NCBI GenBank assembly: GCA_963808725.1
Contig: CAWEGO010000002.1
Location: forward strand, 2,232,001 to 2,296,000
Source of the DNA: JAHFUA01 sp963808725
GTDB taxonomy: Bacteria; Acidobacteriota; Terriglobia; Terriglobales; Acidobacteriaceae
Direction of reading: 5' to 3'
DNA length: 64,000 nucleotides
The notes below the pieces were generated by a model. It did not search any database, was not told where the DNA came from, and saw only the letters and a program-made list of their open reading frames with translations. Positions 48,295 to 56,156 of this stretch are shown piece after piece (positions within the stretch are counted from its first letter, which is position 1; each line of letters begins with the position of its first letter). The position numbers and the translations under genes are program-made.

Positions 48295-48311
48295 GAACTA
48301 CGGCTGGGAAC

Positions 48312-48449
48312 TCAGTGGCAGGTCGGCGCGACTTCCGTCGTCTCCACCACGCTGAGGTTGTGACAGGTCGGTGCGACTTCCGTTGTCTCCACCAGCTTGT
48401 AGCCGGCGTGACAGGTGGGAGCCAGTTCAGCAGTTTCTACGATCTTCAT
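48312..48449 (-). CDS. Candidate RiPP precursor: three VETxExAPTCH repeats
   Basis: A 45-residue peptide. Its start ATG 48449 is fixed by a full-strength AAGGAGG nine bases upstream; the longer frame to 48563 is not needed. After MKI it consists of three copies of an 11-residue unit, VETAELAPTCH (4-14), VETTEVAPTCH (20-30) and VETTEVAPTCH (35-45), separated by AGYKL and NLSV. The peptide ends exactly at the last His. It has no signal peptide and no classical leader; each unit may combine recognition (Val-Glu-Thr) and modification (Cys-His) parts. It heads an operon with a DUF692 enzyme and partner. Confidence 0.82.
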   Translation of the reverse strand: MKIVETAELAPTCHAGYKLVETTEVAPTCHNLSVVETTEVAPTCH

Positions 48450-48578
48450 CTGCTCAAGCCTCCTTAAGGTGACTGCCAACCCAATACTAGATGCCGGCCG
48501 TTTTCCCGGAGTCACAGCAAAATTTCGGCTTTTTTTTGCTGTCGATTCACCAACCCGGCGCATCCATAACCCGCCCGC
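48450..48578. promoter_or_regulatory. Divergent control region and strong RBS of the precursor
   Basis: 129 bases separate the precursor (minus) from the EgtD-like methyltransferase (plus). It contains the AAGGAGG of the precursor (48459-48465, minus strand) and a short A/T-rich tract (48521-48541) that could hold overlapping divergent promoters. No operator was recognised. Confidence 0.5.
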
Positions 48579-49520
48579 ATGGCCGCCACTCCCATCCCGC
48601 TACCCATCACGGTGTTGCTCCCGGAGCATCAGATCGCGGCCCAATTCGCCGAGGCCCTCGCCCGCGGGTACCTGGGAGAGCAGTTCTTTTACTGGCTGCC
48701 GCTCTCGGTGGAGGCCTGGGTGGCGCTTTGCCACTCGCCCGAGTACCGCAACGCCGATCGCGCACTCGGGCTGCTCTCTCGGTCGGCTTCCCGTTTGGCT
48801 GAACTCTGGCCCGGAATCGACACGGTCTGTGGCCTCGGCTGCGGCGAGGGGTCGAAGGACCGCGTGCTCCTGGACGCGTTCCCCCCCCCTTTATATATAG
48901 GTAGCGATTTCAGCCAGGGTCTCTTGGAACTGGCCCTGGCCTGCGCTGCCCCAGCCGCCCGCGCCGTCCACGGCTTCAAGCTCGACCTTGGATCGGACCA
49001 ACACCTCGCCGCCGTTGCGGCAGCCGTCCGCGATTCCGGACGTTCCGCTGTCTATACCGTCCTGGGGAACACGCTGGGCGCCTTCGATCCCGATCGCTTC
49101 CCCGCGCGCCTGCGCCGCGTCATGCGGTCGACGGACCGTGCGTTGTTTGACGGAGAAATCTTTGCTGGAGATGAGACCCTGCGCGGCTACGACCATCCCA
49201 CCAACCGCCGCTTCGCCTTTGCGCCGCTGGCCTCGCTCGGCCTCGCGCCATCGGATGGCGAGTTGCGCTTCGAGCTGCGCCCCGGATTGGCCGGGCTGCA
49301 CGAGGTAGTGAAGTACTTCGTCCCGGCGCGCGATCTGGATTTGAGGATCGGCGGCCGCGAGATGCGCCTACGCCAAGATGACCCTCTGCGCATGAGCAGC
49401 TCGCTCAAGTACGACGAGCCTGCTTTCTTCAAGCGCATCGAGCGTGGCGGCTTCCGCGTTGAGTTCTCCGACAAGAGCGACGACGGGCGATTCCTGTTGG
49501 TTGCAGCTGCACCGGCATAG
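48579..49520 (+). CDS. EgtD-like (Methyltransf_33) SAM-dependent methyltransferase
   Basis: 313 residues. A helical N-terminal domain (EQFFYWLPLSVEAWVALC) precedes a SAM-binding domain with GLGCGEGSKDRVLLDAF, YIGSDFSQGLLELAL, VYTVLGNTLGAFDPDRFPAR and a C-terminal SSSLKYDEPAFFKRIERGGF, all matching the histidine-specific methyltransferase (EgtD) family layout. In EgtD the E-x-S-x-K-[FY] stretch holds a substrate-binding Glu; here the matching position appears to be Ser, suggesting a different substrate. No EgtB or other ergothioneine genes are nearby. Its position opposite a Cys-His repeat peptide suggests peptide His or N-terminal methylation (inference). Confidence 0.78.
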   Translation: MAATPIPLPITVLLPEHQIAAQFAEALARGYLGEQFFYWLPLSVEAWVALCHSPEYRNADRALGLLSRSASRLAELWPGIDTVCGLGCGEGSKDRVLLDAFPPPLYIGSDFSQGLLELALACAAPAARAVHGFKLDLGSDQHLAAVAAAVRDSGRSAVYTVLGNTLGAFDPDRFPARLRRVMRSTDRALFDGEIFAGDETLRGYDHPTNRRFAFAPLASLGLAPSDGELRFELRPGLAGLHEVVKYFVPARDLDLRIGGREMRLRQDDPLRMSSSLKYDEPAFFKRIERGGFRVEFSDKSDDGRFLLVAAAPA

Positions 49521-49716
49521 GAGTGACTTAGCCACAGTCGCCGTGCGCAGGGTTAGAGCGCCCTTACCGATGCCGTCATCCTTCGCGAGGCAAAGCCGAG
49601 CGGAGGATCTGACGAGCATGTCCTCACCACCGTCGTGGGTGGTTCATTCGAAATCGCCAGGTTCTCCCGTCTCGCTCCGCTCGCCGGAAGAATGACAGAC
49701 TTCGCGCAACGGGACG
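49521..49716. other. Intergenic region with REP-like text
   Basis: Contains GCGAGGCAAAGCCGAGCGGAGGAT-type text and a partly inverted copy near 49668 (split here for length: GTCATCCTTCGCGAGGC at 49572 and CGCTCGCCGGAAGAATGAC at 49678). This arrangement is typical of dispersed intergenic repeats. No gene seen. Confidence 0.4.
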
Positions 49717-51090
49717 CTAACGACCGCCCTTGAACACCACTCCGCCTTTCATCACAAAATCCACATGTTCCAGCACGGTGATGTCAGCCAGCGGATCGCC
49801 TTTTACCGCCACGATGTCCGCCAGCTTGCCCGGCTCGATGCTGCCGATGTCCTTCTGCATCCCCAGCAGTTCCGATGCGGTCACCGTAGCTGAACGCAGC
49901 GCCTCCGCCGGCGTCTGGCCGTACTTCACCCGCAGAGAGAACTCCACCGCCGGATTGATGTTCCAGTCGAACCCGCCGGCATCGGTGCCGAAGGCGATCT
50001 TCACCCCGGCTTTCAAGGCACGGCGGAAGGTGTCGGCGCTGATCTTGGTCATCTCCAGCCACACCGGCGCTCCCGCCTTGGCGCGCCCCTCCGCCACGTA
50101 CTCGCCGACGTACAGAGTGGGAACGTAATACGTGCCCTTCTGGACCATCAGCTTGAGGTCGGCGTCGGAGATGTAGTCGCCGTGCTCGATGGTGTCGATA
50201 CCGGCTTCGACTGAGTTATGTACGCCGTTGTACGCCGTGGCGTGCGACGCCACCTTGTGCCGCTGGCGGTGCGCTTCGTCCACCATCGCGCGTAGCTCGT
50301 CGATGGTAAAAGTCGGAATGTCATTGAGCACGGGCGCGGGCGAGATTCCCGCCGGCGGGTTAGGATCGATGTAGTAACTGCGGTCCGAGTAGACCTTGAT
50401 CCAGTCGGCGCCATACATGATCTGCTCGCGCACCGCCTTGCGGCACGCGTCCGCGCCGTCGCACACCTCGACCCCGTGCGGCACCGGCACGTTCGGCGCA
50501 TAGCCCAGCAGCGGATACGCTCCCGTTACGTCGAGCGCGCGCGTTGCTACCTGCATCCGCGGACCGGGAATCACGCCCGCGTTGATGGCCTTCTTGATGT
50601 CCACGTCGGCGTAGCCCGCACCCTCGGTCTCGAGATCACGGATGCTCGTGAACCCGTACTCCAGCGCCTTGCGCGCCGATTGTGTTCCCAGAATAGTGCG
50701 GTATTCCGGCGACCACTTCAGCAATTGCCGGTCGTAATCTTCGGCGGTGATGTCGCCCTGCAGGAGCACGTGGGTGTGGACGTCGATCAGACCGGGAAGG
50801 CAGGTTTCGCTGGAAAGATCAATGACCTTCGTCCCGCCCGGCATTAACTGATCGTAAGTTCGGGGGGCAACTTGCGAAATCTTTGTGCCTTTGAGCCAGA
50901 TGTCCACGCCCTTGTGTGGCTGCCATGTCTGGCCGTCAATCACGACGCCGCAGCGGATTAGCGTATCCGCCGGCGCCTCCGGCACATTCGCGAAATCGCC
51001 AACCTTCCGCCCCTGCGCTCCCGGGGACGCCTGCCCTACGGCCAAAACGGACAGCAGCAGCATCACAGCGACAATCCCAGCTTTCCTCAT
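49717..51090 (-). CDS. Exported metal-dependent amidohydrolase
   Basis: 457 residues with a signal peptide (MRKAGIVAVMLLLSVLAVGQ) and an imidazolonepropionase-like amidohydrolase fold: metal ligands in GLIDVHTHVLLQ (H-x-H), the Lys in ADWIKVYSD, His in KVASHATAYNG, His in TIEHGDYIS and Asp in AFGTDAGGF, then the C-terminal PGKLADIVAVKGDPLADITV. Probably a periplasmic or secreted dipeptidase/prolidase-like enzyme. The substrate is unknown. Monocistronic. Confidence 0.9.
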   Translation of the reverse strand: MRKAGIVAVMLLLSVLAVGQASPGAQGRKVGDFANVPEAPADTLIRCGVVIDGQTWQPHKGVDIWLKGTKISQVAPRTYDQLMPGGTKVIDLSSETCLPGLIDVHTHVLLQGDITAEDYDRQLLKWSPEYRTILGTQSARKALEYGFTSIRDLETEGAGYADVDIKKAINAGVIPGPRMQVATRALDVTGAYPLLGYAPNVPVPHGVEVCDGADACRKAVREQIMYGADWIKVYSDRSYYIDPNPPAGISPAPVLNDIPTFTIDELRAMVDEAHRQRHKVASHATAYNGVHNSVEAGIDTIEHGDYISDADLKLMVQKGTYYVPTLYVGEYVAEGRAKAGAPVWLEMTKISADTFRRALKAGVKIAFGTDAGGFDWNINPAVEFSLRVKYGQTPAEALRSATVTASELLGMQKDIGSIEPGKLADIVAVKGDPLADITVLEHVDFVMKGGVVFKGGR

Positions 51091-51265
51091 GACTGCCTCG
51101 CAACTTGAAACGTGAAACTGAAACGTGCTTTCCGGCCCGCGAGTCTACCAAAATTGCTCCCAGATTTGACTGCCCGGATTGCAAGGGTGAAAGGGCACAG
51201 CTTACAGCGGTCAGCGCGACGGCCGCTTTCGAGGTAAGAGAGTGGTATAAATGCGCCGAGAATCC

Positions 51266-51350
51266 AGCCCGCAGGGCGGCATTGGGGTTAACCCGGCGCG
51301 TAAGCGCCGGGTAAAGTGCAATGGGGACGTGAGCCCCGCAGGGGCGGCAT
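51266..51350. repeat. Composite REP-like palindromes
   Basis: Within an otherwise gene-free stretch (51091-51514): GCCCGCAGGGC near 51267, ACCCGGCGC-GTAA-GCGCCGGGT (51291-51312, perfect 9-bp arms) and GCCCCGCAGGGGC near 51333. This alternation of palindromes resembles the composite repeats around the transposase gene at 56157 but has a different sequence, so it may belong to another REP family. Confidence 0.65.
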
Positions 51351-51514
51351 TTCGGCGGATTCCACCCCCGTCCCCTTTTCCACACTTCGCAAGATATGCA
51401 CAACTCCGCGGGCTCGCGACGCGTGTTAAATTGCTCGCACTGCGACCTCCTTCGCCACTCGGAAACCTTGCTACCACGCCGCCCAGCCAGGCTACGGCCC
51501 CAGAGGATTCGCCC

Positions 51515-51814
51515 GTGGATGACTGGAAGCTCTATCGCACGCGTTTTCTGGCCAATGCCAAACGTCTCGACGAGCCCTGCACCATCACCGACGTCAGCGG
51601 CTGCCAACAGCAAGGCAAGCCGGGCGACTATCTGGTGGAAGCAGCGGATGGTTCTCGGCGCATCGCCCCGGCGCGCATCTTCGAAGACGTTTATGTAGAG
51701 CTCGAGCCCGCCCATTCTCCGCGGAAGGGAGCCAGACGGGCTACTTGCCGTCCTGACCCCCAGAATAAACAGGTGTACAATATGTTGTGGTTGCCTATTG
51801 ACAAGTACCATTAG
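51515..51814 (+). CDS. Small conserved PGDYLVE protein
   Basis: 99 residues from a GTG at 51515 (read MDDWKLYRTRFLANAKRL), with KPGDYLVEAADGSRRIAPAR and IFEDVYVEL, a pattern I associate with small uncharacterised acidobacterial proteins. An in-frame ATG at 51251 would add 88 residues that run through the REP repeats and are unlikely. The final 25 residues look less conserved. Cytoplasmic, function unknown. Confidence 0.55.
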   Translation: MDDWKLYRTRFLANAKRLDEPCTITDVSGCQQQGKPGDYLVEAADGSRRIAPARIFEDVYVELEPAHSPRKGARRATCRPDPQNKQVYNMLWLPIDKYH

Positions 51815-51992
51815 CAGGTATATTGTGCGGTTCGCTCCCGGTTGGTAGAGGTGACCCGGGAGGCTTGGATGCGGTGACGCCGCCTGCCTCTTCCGCTTGG
51901 AATCGTGCAGGCGTCGGCTTCATATAAGTACATATAAATAAGGTCTGCCCTCCCACTGCTCGGATTGGCAACAGACACCCAGGAGACTGAAC

Positions 51993-54900
51993 ATGGCTGA
52001 CGTTACCGACAAAATCGCTGGCTTGACCACCGGCTCCGCTTCCAACACCCGTCCGGCCCGCAAGGCCGGCCTTGCCTTCCGCCGATTCTTCACTAAGCCC
52101 GGGGTCTCGCCCTACGACGAGGTCGAATGGGAGAAGCGCGCGGCGCAGATCACCGACGCTGCCGGCAACGTCATCTTCGAGCAGAAAGACGTGGAGGTCC
52201 CCAAGGACTGGTCCATGACCGCCACCAACATTGTGGCCAGCAAGTATCTCCACGGCAAGATGGATACGCCCGAGCGCGAGACCGGCGTGCGCCAGCTCGT
52301 CATTCGCGTCGCCGAGACCATCCAGGACTGGGGCCTCGCCGGCGGATACTTCCGCTCCGCCGAAGACGCCTCCATCTTCCACGACGAACTCGTGCACATC
52401 CTGCTGCACCAGATGGCCGCTTTCAATTCGCCGGTGTGGTTCAACGTCGGCTGCGACCGCATCGAGCCCAACGCCGACGCCCAGAACTGGCACTGGAACC
52501 CGGAAGTCGGCCGCGTCGAGTTCTCCACCAGCGGCTATCGCAACCCGCAGTGCTCCGCCTGCTTCATCAATTCGGTGAAGGATTCTCTGGATTCCATCCT
52601 CACCCTGGCCAAGACCGAAGGCATGCTGTTCAAGTGGGGATCGGGCACGGGCACGAATCTCTCGCCGCTGCGCAGCTCGACCGAAGGTCTTTCCGGCGGC
52701 GGCATCGCCAGCGGACCGCTCAGCTTCATGAAAGGCTTTGACGCCTTCGCCGGCGTCATCAAGTCGGGTGGCAAAACCCGCCGCGCCGCCAAGATGGTGA
52801 TCCTCAACATCGACCATCCCGACATCGTCGACTTCATCGACTGCAAGGCCAAAGAAGAAGCCAAGGCCTGGACGCTGGTGCAGTCCGGCTACGACGGCTC
52901 CTCGCCTGACTCCGAAGCCTATTCGTCCATCTTCTTCCAGAACGCCAACAACTCGGTGCGCGTGACCGATGAGTTCATGCTCGCGGTCGAGCGCGATGCC
53001 GATTTCTCGACGCGTGCGATCCTCGGCGGCCGCGTGGTCAACACTTACAAGGCGCGCGACCTGCTGGAGAAAATCGCCAAGGCCACCTGGCAGTGCGGCG
53101 ATCCCGGCATGCAGTTCGATACCACCGTCAACCGCTGGCACACGTCGAAGAACACGGCACGCATCAACGCCTCTAATCCCTGCTCGGAATACATGTTTCT
53201 CGACGACTCCGCTTGCAACCTGGCGTCGCTCAACCTGATGAAGTTCGCGCCCAACGGCGCGTTCGACATCGACGCCTACCGCCACGCCGTGGACGTCGTG
53301 ATCACCGCGCAGGAGATTCTGGTGGACAACTCCGGCTATCCCACCGAAGCGATCGGCAAGAACTCGCACGACTACCGCCCGCTCGGTCTGGGCTACGCGA
53401 ATCTCGGCGCGCTGCTCATGGCCGCCGGCCTGCCCTACGATTCCGAAGCCGGACGCGACTACGCCGCCTGCGTCACCGCGATCATGTGCGGCGAGGCGTA
53501 TCTGCAATCGTCGCGGATTGCCGAATCCTGCCCGCAGCTTCAGCCCGCGAGCGACTTTGTGAAGCAGGCCAACGACCAACGGCCAACGGCCAACGACGGC
53601 GGCGCCGCGCCCGGTTTCTATGTCAACCGCGAGCCTTTCCTCGACGTCATCCGCATGCACCGCGCCTCGGTGAACAGCATTGGCAGCTCGTTCGGCGCGA
53701 GTGGCGCCGCTCCTGCCGGCTTCACTTCCATGCTGAAGTCCCTGATCGACGCTTCAAAAGAATGCTGGGACGAAGCCCTCACCCACGGCGAGAAGTCCGG
53801 CTATCGCAACTCGCAGGTCACGGTGCTGGCGCCCACCGGCACCATCGGCTTCATGATGGATTGCGACACCACCGGGGTCGAGCCCGACCTGGCGCTGGTC
53901 AAGTACAAGAAGCTGGTCGGCGGGGGCATGATCAAGATCGTCAACCAGACCGTGCCTACGGCGCTGTTCAAGCTCGGCTACTCGAGCGACCAGGCCAGCG
54001 CCATCGTCAGCTACATCGACGCCACCGGCACCATCGAGGGCGCGCCCCACGTCAAGGACGAGCACCTGCCCGTCTTCGATTGCTCCTTCAAGCCGGCCAA
54101 GGGCAACCGCTCCATCCACTACATGGGACACCTGCGCATGATGGCCGCCACCCAGCCGTTCATCTCCGGCGCGATTTCGAAGACCATCAACATGCCCGAG
54201 AACGCCAGCGTGGAAGAGATCGCCGACGCCTACATCCAGGCCTGGAAGCTCGGCCTCAAGGCGGTGGCCATCTACCGGGACGGCTGCAAGAAAGCACAGC
54301 CGCTGAGCGCCGCCGGCACTGCGACTGCCACCTCCAGCAAAGATGACGTGGGGCGGGCGCCCTCGCCCGCCGCTCTCCGAGAAGCCGACGACCTGAACGC
54401 CCCGCCGCGCGCCACGCGCCACAAGCTGCCCGACGAGCGCTTCTCCGTCACCCACAAGTTCAACATCGGCGGACACGAAGGCTACATCACCGTGGGCGTC
54501 TATCCCAACGGCCAGCCGGGCGAGATCTTCATCACCATCGCCAAGGAAGGCTCCACCGTCTCGGGGCTGATGGACAGCTTCGCCCTCGGCGTTTCCATCG
54601 CGCTGCAGCACGGGGTGCCGCTGAAGCTGCTGTGCGACAAATTCAAGCACACCCGCTTCGAGCCCCAGGGCTGGTCCACCCATCCCGACATCGGCTACGC
54701 CAGCTCCATCATGGACTACATCTTCCGCTGGCTGGAAATGCGGTTCCTGACCGGCCAGCAGCAGTTGTTGTTCGAAGGATTGCGGCCGAAGCCGGCGGCT
54801 TTGCCGGAAGAGAAGGGCGTACCGACAACTGGTTTGCCGACGACCGACGACCGAAGGCCGACGACCGGCAAGGTGCACCCTGCTGATCGCCTGAAGGAGA

Positions 54901-55010
54901 TCGTCGATCTCGGCGACGCCCCCACTTGCTCGACCTGCGGCTCGATCATGACGCGCAACGGCTCGTGCTATCGGTGTATGAGTTGCGGTTCGACTAGCGG
55001 CTGCAGCTAG
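51993..55010 (+). CDS. nrdJ: Adenosylcobalamin-dependent (class II) ribonucleotide reductase
   Basis: 1005 residues. Converts ribonucleotides to deoxyribonucleotides using B12. The core motifs are AAFNSPVWFNVGC, NPQCSACFINSVKDSLDSIL, GSGTGTNLSPLRSSTE, the active-site NPCSEYMFLDDSACNLASLN, and APTGTIGFMMDCDTTGVEPD. The C-terminal extension has VTHKFNIGGHEGYITVGVYP and a Cys-rich zinc-type tail (CSTCGSIMTRNGSCYRCMSC). AGGAG lies 9-13 bases before the ATG at 51993. Three low-complexity insertions at 53569, 54352 and 54837 keep the frame. No cobalamin riboswitch was recognised upstream. Confidence 0.96.
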   Translation: MADVTDKIAGLTTGSASNTRPARKAGLAFRRFFTKPGVSPYDEVEWEKRAAQITDAAGNVIFEQKDVEVPKDWSMTATNIVASKYLHGKMDTPERETGVRQLVIRVAETIQDWGLAGGYFRSAEDASIFHDELVHILLHQMAAFNSPVWFNVGCDRIEPNADAQNWHWNPEVGRVEFSTSGYRNPQCSACFINSVKDSLDSILTLAKTEGMLFKWGSGTGTNLSPLRSSTEGLSGGGIASGPLSFMKGFDAFAGVIKSGGKTRRAAKMVILNIDHPDIVDFIDCKAKEEAKAWTLVQSGYDGSSPDSEAYSSIFFQNANNSVRVTDEFMLAVERDADFSTRAILGGRVVNTYKARDLLEKIAKATWQCGDPGMQFDTTVNRWHTSKNTARINASNPCSEYMFLDDSACNLASLNLMKFAPNGAFDIDAYRHAVDVVITAQEILVDNSGYPTEAIGKNSHDYRPLGLGYANLGALLMAAGLPYDSEAGRDYAACVTAIMCGEAYLQSSRIAESCPQLQPASDFVKQANDQRPTANDGGAAPGFYVNREPFLDVIRMHRASVNSIGSSFGASGAAPAGFTSMLKSLIDASKECWDEALTHGEKSGYRNSQVTVLAPTGTIGFMMDCDTTGVEPDLALVKYKKLVGGGMIKIVNQTVPTALFKLGYSSDQASAIVSYIDATGTIEGAPHVKDEHLPVFDCSFKPAKGNRSIHYMGHLRMMAATQPFISGAISKTINMPENASVEEIADAYIQAWKLGLKAVAIYRDGCKKAQPLSAAGTATATSSKDDVGRAPSPAALREADDLNAPPRATRHKLPDERFSVTHKFNIGGHEGYITVGVYPNGQPGEIFITIAKEGSTVSGLMDSFALGVSIALQHGVPLKLLCDKFKHTRFEPQGWSTHPDIGYASSIMDYIFRWLEMRFLTGQQQLLFEGLRPKPAALPEEKGVPTTGLPTTDDRRPTTGKVHPADRLKEIVDLGDAPTCSTCGSIMTRNGSCYRCMSCGSTSGCS
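53569..53596 (+). repeat. Four tandem heptamers CCAACGR inside nrdJ
   Basis: Units at 53569, 53576, 53583 and 53590 (CCAACGA or CCAACGG). They encode the segment ANDQRPTAND, which interrupts a conserved region of the reductase. Seven-base units in four copies plus flanking bases keep the frame. The sequence is like the intergenic heptamer arrays seen in acidobacterial genomes. Confidence 0.75.
54352..54371 (+). repeat. REP-like palindrome within nrdJ
   Basis: Perfect arms GGCGGGCG and CGCCCGCC with a CCCT spacer, in the linker between the catalytic core and the C-terminal extension (protein segment VGRAPSPAAL). An in-frame repeat insertion is the simplest explanation. Confidence 0.6.
54837..54871 (+). 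repeat. Five tandem heptamers CCGACGA-like inside nrdJ
   Basis: Units at 54837, 54844, 54851, 54858 and 54865 (CCGACGA twice, CCGAAGG, CCGACGA, CCGGCAA), encoding a Thr/Asp/Arg/Pro-rich linker (PTTDDRRPTTGK) before the Cys-rich tail. 35 bases is not a multiple of three, but flanking sequence preserves the frame. Confidence 0.7.
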
Positions 55011-55067
55011 CCCCGGCCATTGTCACAACGTCGAGGACCGGAAGGGTAACTCGCTGTTGGAGGAGAC

Positions 55068-55247
55068 ATGTCGAAGAAAGACAACATAAATGAGGATTTT
55101 CAGCGATCTTTTAGCCACACGCGGCTAGGGCCTCAAGGACCGCCGCCCACTGGGCGGCCGCCGCTGGCACCGGCCCAACCAGTGACACCAGCGCCGCAAG
55201 CGCCAGACGCTCCTCCTGCCCCGGCGCCAAACAATGACGGTAGTTAG
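55068..55247 (+). CDS. Small proline-rich protein
   Basis: 59 residues, MSKKDNINEDFQRSFSHTRL followed by a Pro/Ala/Gln-rich disordered tail ending NNDGS. A strong GGAGGAG lies four bases before the ATG, and the stop is six bases from the next gene's ATG, so both are probably co-translated. No known family. The disordered tail suggests a partner or substrate role for the membrane protein encoded next. Confidence 0.55.
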   Translation: MSKKDNINEDFQRSFSHTRLGPQGPPPTGRPPLAPAQPVTPAPQAPDAPPAPAPNNDGS

Positions 55248-55253
55248 CCACTT

Positions 55254-55865
55254 ATGGCAGCCGGAGACGTAACGGAGCCCCTAAAGCACCTTACAGAATT
55301 CATTCTGTATGTCATGCCGGGGTTTGTCGCCCTTCGTCTGTTCAGGGCCAAGTATCCCGTCAAGGAGCAGAGCGAATTCGCTGAGGCTGCATGGAGCGTT
55401 ATCTATGGAGTCCTCTTGGTCACCGTTCTCCGGTGGTGTGATAGGAGATGGCTGCACGGGTTCCTGAACACAAACTCAACGGACCTGCCGGGGCTGCGGT
55501 TTGCCCTCGCGTTAGTTGCCGTAGGGCTACTTTGGGGCGGGTTGTTGATTTTTGTCCATTATCTGCGTTTTAAATGCTCAGGGTTGCACGGGATCCTCCG
55601 AGGGATTGCGCCTGATCCTCAGTCGATTTGGGCAAAGATTAATCAGCCGTCGAACAAAGATTGGGCAGTTGTCTATTGTGATGACGGTGCCATTTATCGA
55701 GGTTGGATCAAGGAGTATACATTTGACCCTGACAAGGACCACAATGATTTCTTGTTGGCAGATGCAGCGAGAGTGAACGATCAACTCCAACCGCAGTACA
55801 GCGTCAACGGGAGCGGGGTCTACCTGAGCACTAGGAACGTAATAAGGATTGAATTTGTCAGGTAG
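55254..55865 (+). CDS. DUF6338-like membrane protein
   Basis: 203 residues with three likely membrane helices (LTEFILYVMPGFVALRLF, WSVIYGVLLVTVLRW, LALVAVGLLWGGLLIFVHYL) and a cytoplasmic C-terminal domain containing DWAVVYCDDGAIYRGWIKEY and VYLSTRNVIRIEFVR. The layout (PGF in the first helix, C-terminal small beta domain) resembles DUF6338. Codon use is more A/T-rich than its neighbours, hinting at transfer. It lies between nrdJ and a REP-transposase and is paired with a small proline-rich gene. Confidence 0.65.
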   Translation: MAAGDVTEPLKHLTEFILYVMPGFVALRLFRAKYPVKEQSEFAEAAWSVIYGVLLVTVLRWCDRRWLHGFLNTNSTDLPGLRFALALVAVGLLWGGLLIFVHYLRFKCSGLHGILRGIAPDPQSIWAKINQPSNKDWAVVYCDDGAIYRGWIKEYTFDPDKDHNDFLLADAARVNDQLQPQYSVNGSGVYLSTRNVIRIEFVR

Positions 55866-55891
55866 CCGGGCGGTTGGCCCAGTAACCCGCT

Positions 55892-56097
55892 AGGCCCGTA
55901 GGGCCTTGCCCAAATTAGCCCAGCGCTTCCAGCGCTGGGTAAGGGGGTGGTCGGATCCAGTCCCGGAGGGACGGGCCTTATGCATTCAACGCGGAGTGTT
56001 GGGTTCGGATTGGCTCGTCCCTGCCGGGACTACGACCCCCGTTACTAATACCCAGCGCTGAAGCGCTGGGCTAAGCTCGGAAGGCCCTACGGGCCTT
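55892..56097. repeat. REP cluster upstream of the transposase
   Basis: Several palindromes in alternating order: AGGCCCGTAGGGCCT (55892), CCCAGCGCT-TCC-AGCGCTGGG (55919-55939), a GTCCC/GGGAC element (55960), another near 56017, CCCAGCGCT-GA-AGCGCTGGG (56051-56070) and AAGGCCCTACGGGCCTT (56081-56097). They recur downstream of the adjacent Y1 transposase, the typical BIME-like arrangement. Confidence 0.85.
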
Positions 56098-56156
56098 TTC
56101 TGACACAACTAATCTGTCACCCCTACGGGACGGAACCCTGTGCTAAGCTCCGCCGC

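Noticed and set aside
51815..51992. Possible cobalamin riboswitch before the B12-dependent reductase
   Set aside because: The B12-box and conserved core elements are not found in the leader; only ordinary sequence and a standard RBS are seen.
51795..53660. 621-residue minus-strand open frame opposite nrdJ
   Set aside because: High-GC coding DNA leaves long antisense frames. The sequence is rich in Gly/Val/Asp/His without motifs and lies fully opposite a certain gene. The same applies to 53754-54878, 9999-11219 and 4113-5462.
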